NCBI GenBank assembly: GCA_024645245.1
Contig: JAHEBN010000028.1
Coordinates: forward strand, 1-32,829
DNA: 32,829 nucleotides
Source of the DNA: Jiulongibacter sp.
Lineage (GTDB): Bacteria; Bacteroidota; Bacteroidia; Cytophagales; Spirosomataceae
Direction: 5' to 3'
The translations under genes were made by a program, and so were the position numbers. Shown here piece after piece: positions 7,549 to 15,465 of the stretch. Every line of letters begins with the position of its first letter. The first letter of the stretch is position 1. The notes beneath the pieces are model-generated. The model did not search any database, was not told where the DNA came from, and was given only the letters and a program-made list of their open reading frames with translations.

Positions 7549-9968
7549 TTCATCTTTACAATGGTGACTCCATGCCCGCCGCGATCGGCATGTTCATCTT
7601 CCATACGGCCCACTTGTTTGTAGTTTTTGAGATGAGTTCGTACCAAATTCCTTAATATTCCATCGCCTTTTCCATGTACAATGCGTATTTCCGGATAGCC
7701 GAGCATTATGGCATCGTCGATGAGGTTATCCAGATCAATAATAGCTTCTTCTCCGCGTTTTCCTCTGATATCCAGATTAAAACTGAAATTAGCCATTTTC
7801 TCATTCATGTCGATTCCACTCATGGCTACTTTCACTGCCGACTTTTGAGCCGCTTTCATTTCTTTTTTGCTCACTGCCTCCAGCCTGTTGAGTTTGACAT
7901 TGGTTTTTAGCTGACCTATTGCCAGTTCGGCGTCTTTATCACGTAGTGCAACTACTTCCCCAATAGTTTCTTGTCCTTTTATCCGCACAAAAGAGCCAAT
8001 GCTGATGTCTTTTTCGCTTTTCTCCCATTCTTCGGGCACTTTTATTATGATCTTTTTGGGAGTTTGGGGAATTAATTCTTTTTTGTCAAATACCTCAAGC
8101 TCCTCGCGGGCTTTTTGCGTAACGGTCTTTTCAGCAGCACTTTCCTTTATCTCCCGTATGGTTTTTTCAATTTTCTTGTTGGCCTCTTTTAGCAATTCTT
8201 TTGCCTGTGATTTGGCTTCGTTTATGATTCGCTTTTGCTCCGAATCCAGAAAATCTTTCAATCCATTGTATTGCTCCATTCGCTCTTTTAGTTCCCTGGT
8301 ATTCAGGGAAAACTCACGGTTTTTTTCGCTGAAAACTTTTTTCTCAATCTCCAGCTCTTTCAGCATTTTTTCGAAATCCACTTGTTGGGTGCCGAGTTTC
8401 CGTTTTGCATTTCTGATCAGATGCTCGGGTAAACCAATCTTTTGGGCAACCTCCAAAGCGAACGAACTGCCCGGCTTTCCCATTTCTAATTCATAGAGAG
8501 GTTCAAGCTCGGCGGCGTCAAATTTCATGGCACCATTAACAAGTCCGGGGTTTTTATCAGCAAAAATTTTGAGGTTGGTATAATGCGTATTAATCACTCC
8601 GAGGGCTTTCGATTTTACCAAATGTTCCAAAATTGATTCGGCAATCGCTCCACCCAGATTGGGCTCAGTGCCTGTACCGAATTCATCGATCAGAAAAAGC
8701 GAAAAGCGATTCGCGTGATTGATGAAATAATTCATATTGGTGAGGTGGGAACTATAGGTACTCAGGTCATTTTCAATACTTTGCTCGTCACCAATGTCGA
8801 TAAATATATTTTTAAATATCCCAATTTTAGAGTCTGGTGAAACCGGAACTAAAAGGCCGCATTGGGCCATGTATTGGATCAACCCGATTGTTTTCAGCAT
8901 CACCGATTTTCCACCTGCATTGGGACCGGAAACAATGAGAATTCTTTTTTCGGAATCCAAAGTAACTTTTAATGGGATAGTAGGTTTGCCCATTTTTTCA
9001 TGTGCCAGGTACAAAATCGGGTGTTTGGCATTGTTCCATTCCAGGGTACGATCTTCTACCAAAAGAGGAGAAGTGGCTTCTATTTTCAGGGCGAAGTTTG
9101 CTTTTGCCCTAATAAAATCCATGATTCCCAACATGAAATAAGCTTTACGTAATTCGGGCACCATGGGTCTGATGGTGGATGTAAGCTTTTCCAATATTCG
9201 GATAATTTCCCTTCGTTCCCGAATTTCCAGATCCCGGATTTCGTTATTGGCTTCGAGCACCTCTCCTGGTTCTACGAATGCCATCTGCCCTGTAGCCGAC
9301 TCGTCGTGAACAAATCCTTTCAACTTTCTTTTATGCTCTGCTAATAAGGGGATTACCAGTCGACCATTTCGTACGGTAATGCTCATTTCGTCGCCTATCC
9401 AACCAGAGTTTTTAGCCATTTTGTAAATGCGATCGAGTGTACGACGAACCGCATTCTGCTCCATGGTAAGCTTTTTCCTGATTTCGGCAAGATCAGGAGA
9501 AGCATTATCGCGTACCTGCCCGCGTTCGTCGATTATACGATCAATTTGTGCGGTAAGTGAACTGATTTCTTCCACAATCTGGGCTGTTCCGGCAACTACT
9601 TCCCGTAAAAGCGGGTATTGCCAATCTTCTTTTTTCTCAAAAAAACGTACGATCTGAATGATGGTAACCAGCGAAAGTTTGAGATCAAAAAAGTCTTCCG
9701 TATCGAGATAGCTTCCCTGTATTTCGGCACGGGATAGCGACTCGCTTACATCCAGGTAATTTTGATTGGGAAATGAAGAACTGTCTGTTTGAAGAATCAG
9801 TTTAAACTCAGCAGTCTGACCTATTAGCTTTTTTACCTGATCGTAATTGTCTGAAAATCGTATTTTATCGACAAAAGCCCGACCCAGGTTACTGCTGCAG
9901 TTTTCCAACAGCAAATCCCGAATCTTATCAAAACCGACCTTTTGTTCTATGTTTTTGGGGTATAGCAT
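7545..9968 (-). CDS. mutS2: MutS2 family ATPase with C-terminal Smr domain
   Basis: The 807-residue length is normal for MutS2. A coiled core/lever region leads to the MutS-type ATPase with Walker A (GPNAGGKS, about 348-355), Walker B (FLIDEFGTGTEP) and the THYTNLK segment. A long charged coiled coil (about 510-630) and a KOW-like linker (SIGSFVRIKG) follow. The C-terminal Smr domain (about 732-807) carries LDIRGKRGEEA and IVHGKGDGILR. The N-terminal mismatch-reading domain of MutS1 is absent, as expected. MutS2 suppresses recombination in some bacteria and acts on collided ribosomes in Bacillus subtilis; which applies here is unknown. The Smr LDxRG and HGxG motifs are intact. Confidence 0.97.
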   Translation of the reverse strand: MLYPKNIEQKVGFDKIRDLLLENCSSNLGRAFVDKIRFSDNYDQVKKLIGQTAEFKLILQTDSSSFPNQNYLDVSESLSRAEIQGSYLDTEDFFDLKLSLVTIIQIVRFFEKKEDWQYPLLREVVAGTAQIVEEISSLTAQIDRIIDERGQVRDNASPDLAEIRKKLTMEQNAVRRTLDRIYKMAKNSGWIGDEMSITVRNGRLVIPLLAEHKRKLKGFVHDESATGQMAFVEPGEVLEANNEIRDLEIRERREIIRILEKLTSTIRPMVPELRKAYFMLGIMDFIRAKANFALKIEATSPLLVEDRTLEWNNAKHPILYLAHEKMGKPTIPLKVTLDSEKRILIVSGPNAGGKSVMLKTIGLIQYMAQCGLLVPVSPDSKIGIFKNIFIDIGDEQSIENDLSTYSSHLTNMNYFINHANRFSLFLIDEFGTGTEPNLGGAIAESILEHLVKSKALGVINTHYTNLKIFADKNPGLVNGAMKFDAAELEPLYELEMGKPGSSFALEVAQKIGLPEHLIRNAKRKLGTQQVDFEKMLKELEIEKKVFSEKNREFSLNTRELKERMEQYNGLKDFLDSEQKRIINEAKSQAKELLKEANKKIEKTIREIKESAAEKTVTQKAREELEVFDKKELIPQTPKKIIIKVPEEWEKSEKDISIGSFVRIKGQETIGEVVALRDKDAELAIGQLKTNVKLNRLEAVSKKEMKAAQKSAVKVAMSGIDMNEKMANFSFNLDIRGKRGEEAIIDLDNLIDDAIMLGYPEIRIVHGKGDGILRNLVRTHLKNYKQVGRMEDEHADRGGHGVTIVKMN

Positions 9969-9986
9969 TCAATCTTAAATTGGATG

Positions 9987-9994
9987 CAAATTTA
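9987..9994 (-). promoter_or_regulatory. Candidate -7 promoter box of mutS2
   Basis: On the minus strand this is TAAATTTG, matching TAnnTTTG, 18 nt before the mutS2 ATG. The -33 region shows only a TTG about 22 nt upstream, so the match rests mainly on the -7 box and its position. Confidence 0.45.
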
Positions 9995-10123
9995 GTGGAT
10001 TTTGATTGCATCGGGGCAATTAAAAATTAGAAGAGGAAATTATAGTATGACCATTTTGTTTAGTGTCTTTCATTTTTAGAAAAACCAAAACTAATTGATC
10101 ATTTATCACTTTTACTTTTTCGT

Positions 10124-10480
10124 TCAAAACTCCCCCGTTAAAAGCATCACCAAAGTACAAGCTTCGAAAGCATCCACACCTTTATCTTTGAGTTTTACCA
10201 TCAATTCCTGATTTTCGGCTCCGGGATTAAATATCACTCTTCTGGGATGTAAATTCAAAAGGAAATCTTCATATTCCACCTGATTATCGGCCCCTAAATA
10301 CATGGTAACAGTATCAATATTTTCGATTCCTTCAATGGAATTCTGTATGGAAACGCCTTCCACAGCACCTTTCTTTTTGCCAACTAAAACCAATTCATGC
10401 CCCTTTCTATTTAACCTTTGAGCAACAAAATAGGCGTATCTGCCGGGATTGGTAGAAGCTCCTAAGATAAGCGTTTTCAT
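10124..10480 (-). CDS. CoA-binding domain protein (YccU-like)
   Basis: Starting at MKTLILGAS the protein is 118 residues; an upstream in-frame ATG at 10510 would add ten residues that do not resemble the family. The Rossmann nucleotide-binding start (LILGASTNPGRYAYFVAQRL) and the later TVTMYLGADNQ, RRVIFNPGAEN and FEACTLVMLLTG segments are typical of the small CoA-binding domain family related to the succinyl-CoA synthetase alpha N-terminus. The function in the cell is not established. It lies just downstream of the AraC gene on the same strand, with 34 nt between them from the chosen start, so the two may share a transcript. Confidence 0.85.
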   Translation of the reverse strand: MKTLILGASTNPGRYAYFVAQRLNRKGHELVLVGKKKGAVEGVSIQNSIEGIENIDTVTMYLGADNQVEYEDFLLNLHPRRVIFNPGAENQELMVKLKDKGVDAFEACTLVMLLTGEF

Positions 10481-10514
10481 TTCTTTTAAAATTATACAGT
10501 GAATTAACAAAGAG

Positions 10515-11378
10515 TCAGATTAATTGGTTTAACATCTTGTTTCTAAAAGCCCCGGGACTCACCTGAAATCTTTTTATAAATTGCCTGTTAAAATTTGAAA
10601 TATTATTAAAACCACATGAATAAGCAATATCAGTTATGCTTTGTTCAGCATTCTTAAGTAAAATACATGCCTGATTAATTCTTATGTCATTCAAAAAATC
10701 TATAAATGTTTTACGTGTTCTTTGTTTAAAATATTTGCAAAAAGCATTGGGTGTCATGTTGATAAGCCTGGCTATTTCTTCCAGTTTGATACTTTCCTGA
10801 TAATGCGTCATTACATAATCAAAAACCTTATTTATTCGCTCAAAAGTTATTTCTTTCGGGTGTTTGCTGATATTTCCTGAACTTATATATTCTAAATTTT
10901 TATGTTCCGGAATTTCGCTAAGAAAAAAAAGCAATGCCACAATTTGCTTATAACCAGTTGACTTTTCGATTTGCTCAAGACATGAAATCAGATTTAAATC
11001 TTTCAGTTTTAGACACTTTTGGAATACCGAAATATAGGTAAACAAATTTGACCCTTCAGGTAAATTTCTGATACAGTTTTCAATCAGATTTTTCGTAAAA
11101 AAAATAGTTGTGGCTACACTTTTTAACTTATTCGCCTCATAATAAATGCCATCGCTACGAAATACATGAGGGATGTTTTCTCCAATTACAAAAATATCAC
11201 CGGGTTCAAAATTGGTAAATCCATCACCTGCGAAGATCGTACCCGTACCCGATACAATATAGGTTATTTGAAAGGCTGAATGAAAATGTAGGATATCGTA
11301 AAAGTGAGATTGATTTTCTTTCTGAATAAATACAGACAGTTTATCGGTTTGAGGTAATGGGAAATATTTCGGGTCCAT
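10515..11378 (-). CDS. AraC family transcriptional regulator of the hydroxyproline cluster
   Basis: The 287-residue protein has an N-terminal cupin-like sensing domain (HFHSAFQITYIVSGTGTIFA, then FEPGDIFVIGENIPHVF). Its C-terminal AraC DNA-binding domain (about 185-285) has two helix-turn-helix units: IKLEEIARLINMTPNAFCKYFKQ and ITDIAYSCGFNNISNFNRQF, followed by VSPGAFR. This is a full-length cupin-AraC regulator. It is divergent from the deaminase/mazEF/epimerase/dehydrogenase genes, so it is probably the activator of that cluster, with hydroxyproline or a pathway intermediate as ligand. Those last points are inferred from position only. Confidence 0.9.
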   Translation of the reverse strand: MDPKYFPLPQTDKLSVFIQKENQSHFYDILHFHSAFQITYIVSGTGTIFAGDGFTNFEPGDIFVIGENIPHVFRSDGIYYEANKLKSVATTIFFTKNLIENCIRNLPEGSNLFTYISVFQKCLKLKDLNLISCLEQIEKSTGYKQIVALLFFLSEIPEHKNLEYISSGNISKHPKEITFERINKVFDYVMTHYQESIKLEEIARLINMTPNAFCKYFKQRTRKTFIDFLNDIRINQACILLKNAEQSITDIAYSCGFNNISNFNRQFIKRFQVSPGAFRNKMLNQLI

Positions 11379-11406
11379 AGTTGTATTTTACTATCCTTAA
11401 AAGTAA

Positions 11407-11440
11407 GATAAAATAATATAAATGGATAATATAGTATACA
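11407..11440. promoter_or_regulatory. Tandem direct repeat, candidate AraC-regulator binding site
   Basis: Two 16-nt units, GATAAAATAATATAAA (11407-11422) and GATAATATAGTATACA (11425-11440), agree at 13 of 16 positions with an 18-nt period. AraC-family activators commonly bind direct repeats of about this period. The pair sits in the divergent spacer, about 40 nt upstream of a weak -7-like box (GAAATTTG, 11482-11489) of the deaminase gene, a suitable place for activation. AT richness makes chance similarity possible. Confidence 0.4.
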
Positions 11441-11514
11441 AAGTGATTAAGATTTAAACCTGAAATTGAAATTAGAATGATGAAATTTGCGTATCGAAAT
11501 CAAACAATAGTATT

Positions 11515-12420
11515 ATGAAACCAACCTGGGAAGGAGTTTATCCGGCAGTTACAACAAAATTTAACGATGACCAGAGTTTAAATTTGCCACTATTTCAAGA
11601 AAGTATTGCGAAACAAATAGATGCCGGAGTGCATGGGATAATAGTATGCGGCTCACTTGGCGAAAACGGTTCACTTACCAGAGCCGAAAAAATCGCCTTA
11701 TTGAATGCCGCAAAAGAAACAATTGCTGGAAAAGTGTCCTTGATCATGTGTATTGCCGAATGCATAACAGCTGAGGCAATTTCATTTGCCCGGGAATGTG
11801 AGCAAAATGGGGCAGAAGGCTTTATGATGTTACCTCCCATGCGTTACAAAGCAGATGAAAGAGAAACCTTGCATTACCTCAATAAAGTCGCCGATTCTAC
11901 AAATTTGCCGGTAATGTTATACAATAATCCGCTTGCTTATGGCAATTTTATTAGTATACCGATGTTCCGGGAATTGGCCGCAAATTCACATTTCGAAGCC
12001 ATGAAAGAAAGCACAGGCGATGTGCGATATCTTACTGATATTATCAATGAATTGGGCGATCGCTATAAGATTCTTTCAGGGGTAGATGACTTGGCGATGG
12101 AAAGCCTGGTGATGGGTGCCGATGGTTGGGTTGCCGGGCTTGTGGTGGCTTTTCCTAGTGAAACAGTCGTTATTTATGAGCTCATCAAGCAAAACCGAAT
12201 TGCCGAAGCCCGTGAAATTTACCGCTGGTTTTTTCCATTGCTGCATCTCGATATAGGAAACAAGTTTGTGCAAAATATCAAATTGGCCGAAGCACTTACC
12301 GGCATGGGCAGCGAGTTGGTACGCGAACCCAGATTAAATCTGGCTGGTGAAGAGCGGCAGAAAGTTTTGGATGTGGTGGCAAAAGCTTTAGAAAACAGGC
12401 CGGTTTTGCCTCAAATTTAA
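11515..12420 (+). CDS. DHDPS-family lyase, probable pyrroline-4-hydroxy-2-carboxylate deaminase
   Basis: The 301-residue TIM-barrel protein belongs to the DapA/NAL family. It has the GSLGEN substrate-loop motif (46-51, in place of GTTGE), the active-site tyrosine in VMLYNNP (Tyr136) and the Schiff-base lysine in EAMKEST (Lys164). In DapA the product would be dihydrodipicolinate, but the neighbours are a hydroxyproline epimerase and a D-amino-acid-type dehydrogenase. That fits the branch (LhpC type) that deaminates 1-pyrroline-4-hydroxy-2-carboxylate to alpha-ketoglutarate semialdehyde. The specificity is therefore inferred from context. It is the first gene of the cluster, divergent from the AraC regulator. 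Confidence 0.82.
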   Translation: MKPTWEGVYPAVTTKFNDDQSLNLPLFQESIAKQIDAGVHGIIVCGSLGENGSLTRAEKIALLNAAKETIAGKVSLIMCIAECITAEAISFARECEQNGAEGFMMLPPMRYKADERETLHYLNKVADSTNLPVMLYNNPLAYGNFISIPMFRELAANSHFEAMKESTGDVRYLTDIINELGDRYKILSGVDDLAMESLVMGADGWVAGLVVAFPSETVVIYELIKQNRIAEAREIYRWFFPLLHLDIGNKFVQNIKLAEALTGMGSELVREPRLNLAGEERQKVLDVVAKALENRPVLPQI

Positions 12421-12450
12421 TTTTGTTCTTTATTTTTATAATATAGAATA

Positions 12451-12481
12451 TTTCGTAGATTTCAATTTTGTGATAACTTTG
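12451..12481 (+). promoter_or_regulatory. Candidate promoter of the mazEF pair
   Basis: TAACTTTG (12474-12481) is a full TAnnTTTG match, with TTTC (12451-12454) 19 nt upstream in place of TTTG. It lies 21 nt before the antitoxin ATG, in the 82-nt gap after the deaminase gene. It would let the toxin-antitoxin pair, and the catabolic genes after it, be transcribed independently of the upstream promoter. Confidence 0.5.
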
Positions 12482-12502
12482 TAATTACATACTTAATTAA
12501 TA

Positions 12503-12748
12503 ATGGAAGTTGCAGTTGTAAAAATAGGAAACTCAAAAGGGATAAGATTGAGTAAAACATTACTGGAAAAATACGACATAAAAGGGAGTGTAAACTTAAT
12601 CTTAGAAGATGATCAGATAATAATCAAGGCCCTTTCAAAACCAAGACAAGGATGGGGAGAAGCATTTAAACAAATGAATGATAATAGAGATGATCATTTA
12701 TTGATGGATGATGTATTTGAAGATGAAAACCTCGAAGAATGGACTTAA
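12503..12748 (+). CDS. mazE: MazE-like antitoxin, AbrB/SpoVT domain
   Basis: The 81-residue protein starts with a swapped-hairpin AbrB domain (VVKIGNSKGIRLSKTLLEKY, then VNLILEDDQIIIKAL). The C-terminal tail is acidic (LMDDVFEDENLEEW) and fits the toxin-binding segment of MazE proteins, which is disordered until it wraps the toxin. The gene overlaps the toxin gene by 10 nt, the usual way to keep antitoxin ahead of toxin. The AbrB dimer, with the toxin, normally represses its own promoter. Both genes are intact. Confidence 0.9.
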   Translation: MEVAVVKIGNSKGIRLSKTLLEKYDIKGSVNLILEDDQIIIKALSKPRQGWGEAFKQMNDNRDDHLLMDDVFEDENLEEWT

Positions 12749-13062
12749 GCCAATATAATGTAATTCTGGTAAATCTGGATCCAACAATTGGTAGTGAAAT
12801 TAAAAAAACACGCCCCTGTATAATTATTTCTCCGGATGAGATGAATAAATACCTGAATACACTGGTAGTTGCACCAATGACAACCAGTTTAAAAAAATAC
12901 CCGACCCGTGTTCCAATTCTTCATAATAAAACGCAAGGATTTATCGCTCTGGATAAGATTCGAATCATTGATAAACAGCGTGTAGTGAATAGTTTTAATA
13001 AAACTTCGTCAAAAACTATTCAACAAATTAAGGCAGTTTTAAAGGAAACCTATATAGATTAA
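12739..13062 (+). CDS. mazF: MazF/PemK-type endoribonuclease toxin
   Basis: The 107-residue protein has all main MazF elements: an opening strand with NVILVNLDPTIGSEIKKTRP carrying the GSE-K-TRP motif and catalytic arginine, the CIIISPDEMN strand, and VVAPMTTSLKKYPTRV with the conserved Thr/Ser. GFIALDKIRIIDKQRV follows, then a C-terminal helix. MazF toxins cut RNA at short sequence motifs when freed from antitoxin. The frame and key residues look intact, so the toxin is probably active. Its stop is followed after 4 nt by the start of the epimerase gene, so the TA pair and the downstream catabolic genes are very likely co-transcribed. Confidence 0.93.
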   Translation: MDLSQYNVILVNLDPTIGSEIKKTRPCIIISPDEMNKYLNTLVVAPMTTSLKKYPTRVPILHNKTQGFIALDKIRIIDKQRVVNSFNKTSSKTIQQIKAVLKETYID

Positions 13063-13066
13063 TAAT

Positions 13067-14128
13067 ATGAAGGATTCAGCTGTTGAATTAGACGTTTCCG
13101 CTCTTTTTAAGGTTCAAAGATTAAAAGGTCGTCATTTTTATTGCATAGATGCCCATACCTGCGGCAATCCTGTACGTCTGGTTGCTCATGGCGGACCGGC
13201 ATTAGAAGGGGAAAACATGTCGGAAAAAAGGCAGCATTTTTTGAAAGAATACGACTGGATTCGAAAAGGGCTGATGTTTGAGCCTCGGGGGCACGATATG
13301 ATGTCGGGCAGTATTCTGTATCCAGCCCATAATCCTGAAAATGACATTGCCGTATTGTTTATTGAAACCAGCGGGTGCCTACCTATGTGTGGACACGGCA
13401 CTATTGGCACCATTACCATCGGAATTGAATATGGCTTGATAAAACCCAAAGTACCCGGTAAAGTAAGAATGGAGGCTCCTGCCGGCTTAGTGTTAATAGA
13501 CTATAAGCAAGATGAAAACGGCAAAGTGAAAAGTGTCAAACTCACCAATGTACCCTCTTTTTTGGCTGCCGAAAAGCTGGAAGTCCAATGTCCGGATATA
13601 GGTAAATTATATGTAGATGTGGCTTATGGCGGAAACTATTATGCGATTGTAGATGTACAGGAAAATTTCCCGGGCTTAGAGCTTTTTTCTGCCGGACAGT
13701 TAATTGCCTGGGCAGGTGAATTAAGAACGCGATTAAATCAAAAATATACTTTTGTTCATCCGCTCAACCCAACAATTAATGGTTTAAGCCACATTGAATG
13801 GACAGGTAAAACCACAGATCCAAATTCAACAGCTCGTAACGCCGTTTTTTACGGCGACAAAGCCATTGACAGATCACCATGCGGCACTGGCACTTCAGCA
13901 AGAATGGCCCAATGGGCGGCTCAGGGAAAATTAATAGAAGGTCAGGAGTTTGTTCATGAAAGTATTATCGGAAGCAAATTTATCGGTACAATAGAAGGTC
14001 GTACCCAAGTTGGTGAGTTTGAGGCAATAATACCCGGAATTGAGGGATGGTCAAGGATTTATGGCGAAAATCTGATTACAATTGACCCAGATGATGATCC
14101 CTATGCGGGCGGCTTTCAAGTGGTTTAA
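13067..14128 (+). CDS. 4-hydroxyproline 2-epimerase (proline racemase family)
   Basis: The 353-residue protein has the proline racemase fold. The first catalytic cysteine is Cys108 in LPMCGHGTIG and the second is Cys272 in DRSPCGTGTSARMA. Keeping both cysteines points to a racemase/epimerase and argues against the trans-3-hydroxyproline dehydratases, which carry Thr at the second site. The IDAHTCGNPVRLV start is typical. The reaction is trans-4-hydroxy-L-proline to cis-4-hydroxy-D-proline. Proline racemase activity cannot be excluded from sequence alone, but the adjacent deaminase and dehydrogenase favour hydroxyproline. The ATG is 4 nt after the mazF stop, and the dehydrogenase gene follows after 23 nt. 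Confidence 0.9.
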   Translation: MKDSAVELDVSALFKVQRLKGRHFYCIDAHTCGNPVRLVAHGGPALEGENMSEKRQHFLKEYDWIRKGLMFEPRGHDMMSGSILYPAHNPENDIAVLFIETSGCLPMCGHGTIGTITIGIEYGLIKPKVPGKVRMEAPAGLVLIDYKQDENGKVKSVKLTNVPSFLAAEKLEVQCPDIGKLYVDVAYGGNYYAIVDVQENFPGLELFSAGQLIAWAGELRTRLNQKYTFVHPLNPTINGLSHIEWTGKTTDPNSTARNAVFYGDKAIDRSPCGTGTSARMAQWAAQGKLIEGQEFVHESIIGSKFIGTIEGRTQVGEFEAIIPGIEGWSRIYGENLITIDPDDDPYAGGFQVV

Positions 14129-14151
14129 ATCGGGAAAAGAATAATGTTAAC

Positions 14152-15411
14152 ATGAAAATACACATTATAGGATCTGGTATTATAGGTTTGTTTTCAGCCT
14201 ATTACCTAAATAGTGCAGGTTTCGAAGTAATGCTAATCGACCAAACTGACGGTTCAGATGGCTGTTCTTACGGCAATGCCGGAATGATCGTTCCCAGCCA
14301 TTTTATTCCCTTGGCTGCACCGGGCATGGTTGAAAAAGGCATTCGCTGGATGTTTGATTCGCAGAGTCCTTTTTATGTAAAACCCCGACTAGATTGGGCC
14401 ATGTTTCATTGGGGACTAAAATTTTTGCAGTCGGCAAAACAGAAGAAAGTGAATCAGGCCATGCCGGTACTGCGGGATTTGGGACTTTTGAGTAAACACC
14501 TTTATCAGGAGATTTCTGCAATTAATACCCTGGATTTTGGATTTGAGCAAAACGGGCTTTTGATGCTTTGTAAAAAAGAAGAGACGCTTGAAGAGGAAGT
14601 GGAAACAGCACATTTGGCCAATGCTTTGGGAATAGAGGCCAAAGTTTTGAATAAAAAAGAAATAGATTTATTGGAACCGGAGGTTAAACCAAATGTAGTC
14701 GGCGGTGTGCTATTTACAGGAGATACCCATTGCATGCCCAATTTATTGGTCAAAAACCTGAAAGCCCATTTAAAAGCAAATGGCGTTGCATTTTTGAATA
14801 ATTGTACAGTAAAAAATGTAAAATTGGTGAATGGATTTGTTAAAAAGCTGGAAGTAATTCAAAATGAGGAAAACAAAAGTCTGGAAGTAGATCAGGTAGT
14901 TTTAGCAGCTGGCAGCTGGTCCGAAATGGTTTCCCATTTATTTCAATTGACTATTCCGGTACAAGCCGGAAAAGGCTATAGTTTTAATGTAAATCAACCG
15001 AAAGGAAAATACGTAAAAATTCCTTCCATTCTTTTGGAGGCCCGTGTGGCAGTAACACCATTTCAGGATCAGATTCGCTTTGGCGGAACTATGGAATTGG
15101 GCGGAATTAATAACCAATTAAACTTAAACCGGGTAAAAGGCATCGTAAATGCGGCAAATGAATTTTACCCCGATTACAATCTGGAAATGCCGGCCGAAGG
15201 AAAAATCTGGCAGGGACTGAGACCCTGCTCACCTGATGGCTTACCCTACATTGGCCGAAGCAGAAAAATTAAAAATTTAATAGTAGCCACTGGTCATGCG
15301 ATGATGGGAATTAGCCTCGCTCCGGCTACAGGAAAAATGGTTTCGGAAATAGCTGAGGGTCAAGTAGCCTCTGTTTCGTCGACTTTGTTAGACCCCGAAA
15401 GGTTTGATTGA
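14152..15411 (+). CDS. FAD-dependent D-amino-acid (D-hydroxyproline) dehydrogenase, DadA-like
   Basis: The 419-residue DAO-family oxidoreductase has an N-terminal FAD-binding Rossmann motif (IHIIGSGIIGLFSAYYL, GxGxxG at 7-12) followed by the acidic residue that binds ribose (VMLIDQT). The SYGNAGMIVPSH segment resembles DadA. The C-terminus has GLRPCSPDGLPYIGR and NLIVATGHAMMGISLAPATGK, the second FAD-contact region. In this context it should oxidise cis-4-hydroxy-D-proline to 1-pyrroline-4-hydroxy-2-carboxylate, passing electrons to the respiratory chain. This is the single-subunit type: no separate small subunits are seen. D-proline or D-alanine are alternative substrates. Confidence 0.87.
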   Translation: MKIHIIGSGIIGLFSAYYLNSAGFEVMLIDQTDGSDGCSYGNAGMIVPSHFIPLAAPGMVEKGIRWMFDSQSPFYVKPRLDWAMFHWGLKFLQSAKQKKVNQAMPVLRDLGLLSKHLYQEISAINTLDFGFEQNGLLMLCKKEETLEEEVETAHLANALGIEAKVLNKKEIDLLEPEVKPNVVGGVLFTGDTHCMPNLLVKNLKAHLKANGVAFLNNCTVKNVKLVNGFVKKLEVIQNEENKSLEVDQVVLAAGSWSEMVSHLFQLTIPVQAGKGYSFNVNQPKGKYVKIPSILLEARVAVTPFQDQIRFGGTMELGGINNQLNLNRVKGIVNAANEFYPDYNLEMPAEGKIWQGLRPCSPDGLPYIGRSRKIKNLIVATGHAMMGISLAPATGKMVSEIAEGQVASVSSTLLDPERFD

Positions 15412-15434
15412 GCAAACTTGTTTAGCTACATTTG
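15403..15434 (+). promoter_or_regulatory. Bacteroidota-type promoter of trkH-trkA
   Basis: TTTG (15403-15406), 20 nt, then TACATTTG (15427-15434) is a textbook TTTG-N20-TAnnTTTG pair. The -33 element lies inside the last codons of the dehydrogenase gene. Start of transcription would be near 15441, giving a leader of about 25 nt to the GTG start. Confidence 0.65.
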
Positions 15435-15465
15435 AGTTTTACTTCAAAGAGAATAAAACAATCAA

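Noticed and set aside
9995-10123. Small gene or RNA between mutS2 and the CoA-binding gene
   Set aside because: No open frame of useful length and no stable hairpin was seen; treated as ordinary spacer.
11515-12420. Calling this gene dapA (4-hydroxy-tetrahydrodipicolinate synthase)
   Set aside because: The fold and lysine fit, but the neighbours are hydroxyproline genes and the substrate loop reads GSLGEN, so deaminase of the hydroxyproline route is more likely.
12503-13062. TA pair as the border of a mobile element
   Set aside because: No transposase, integrase, terminal inverted repeat or target duplication was seen on either side.
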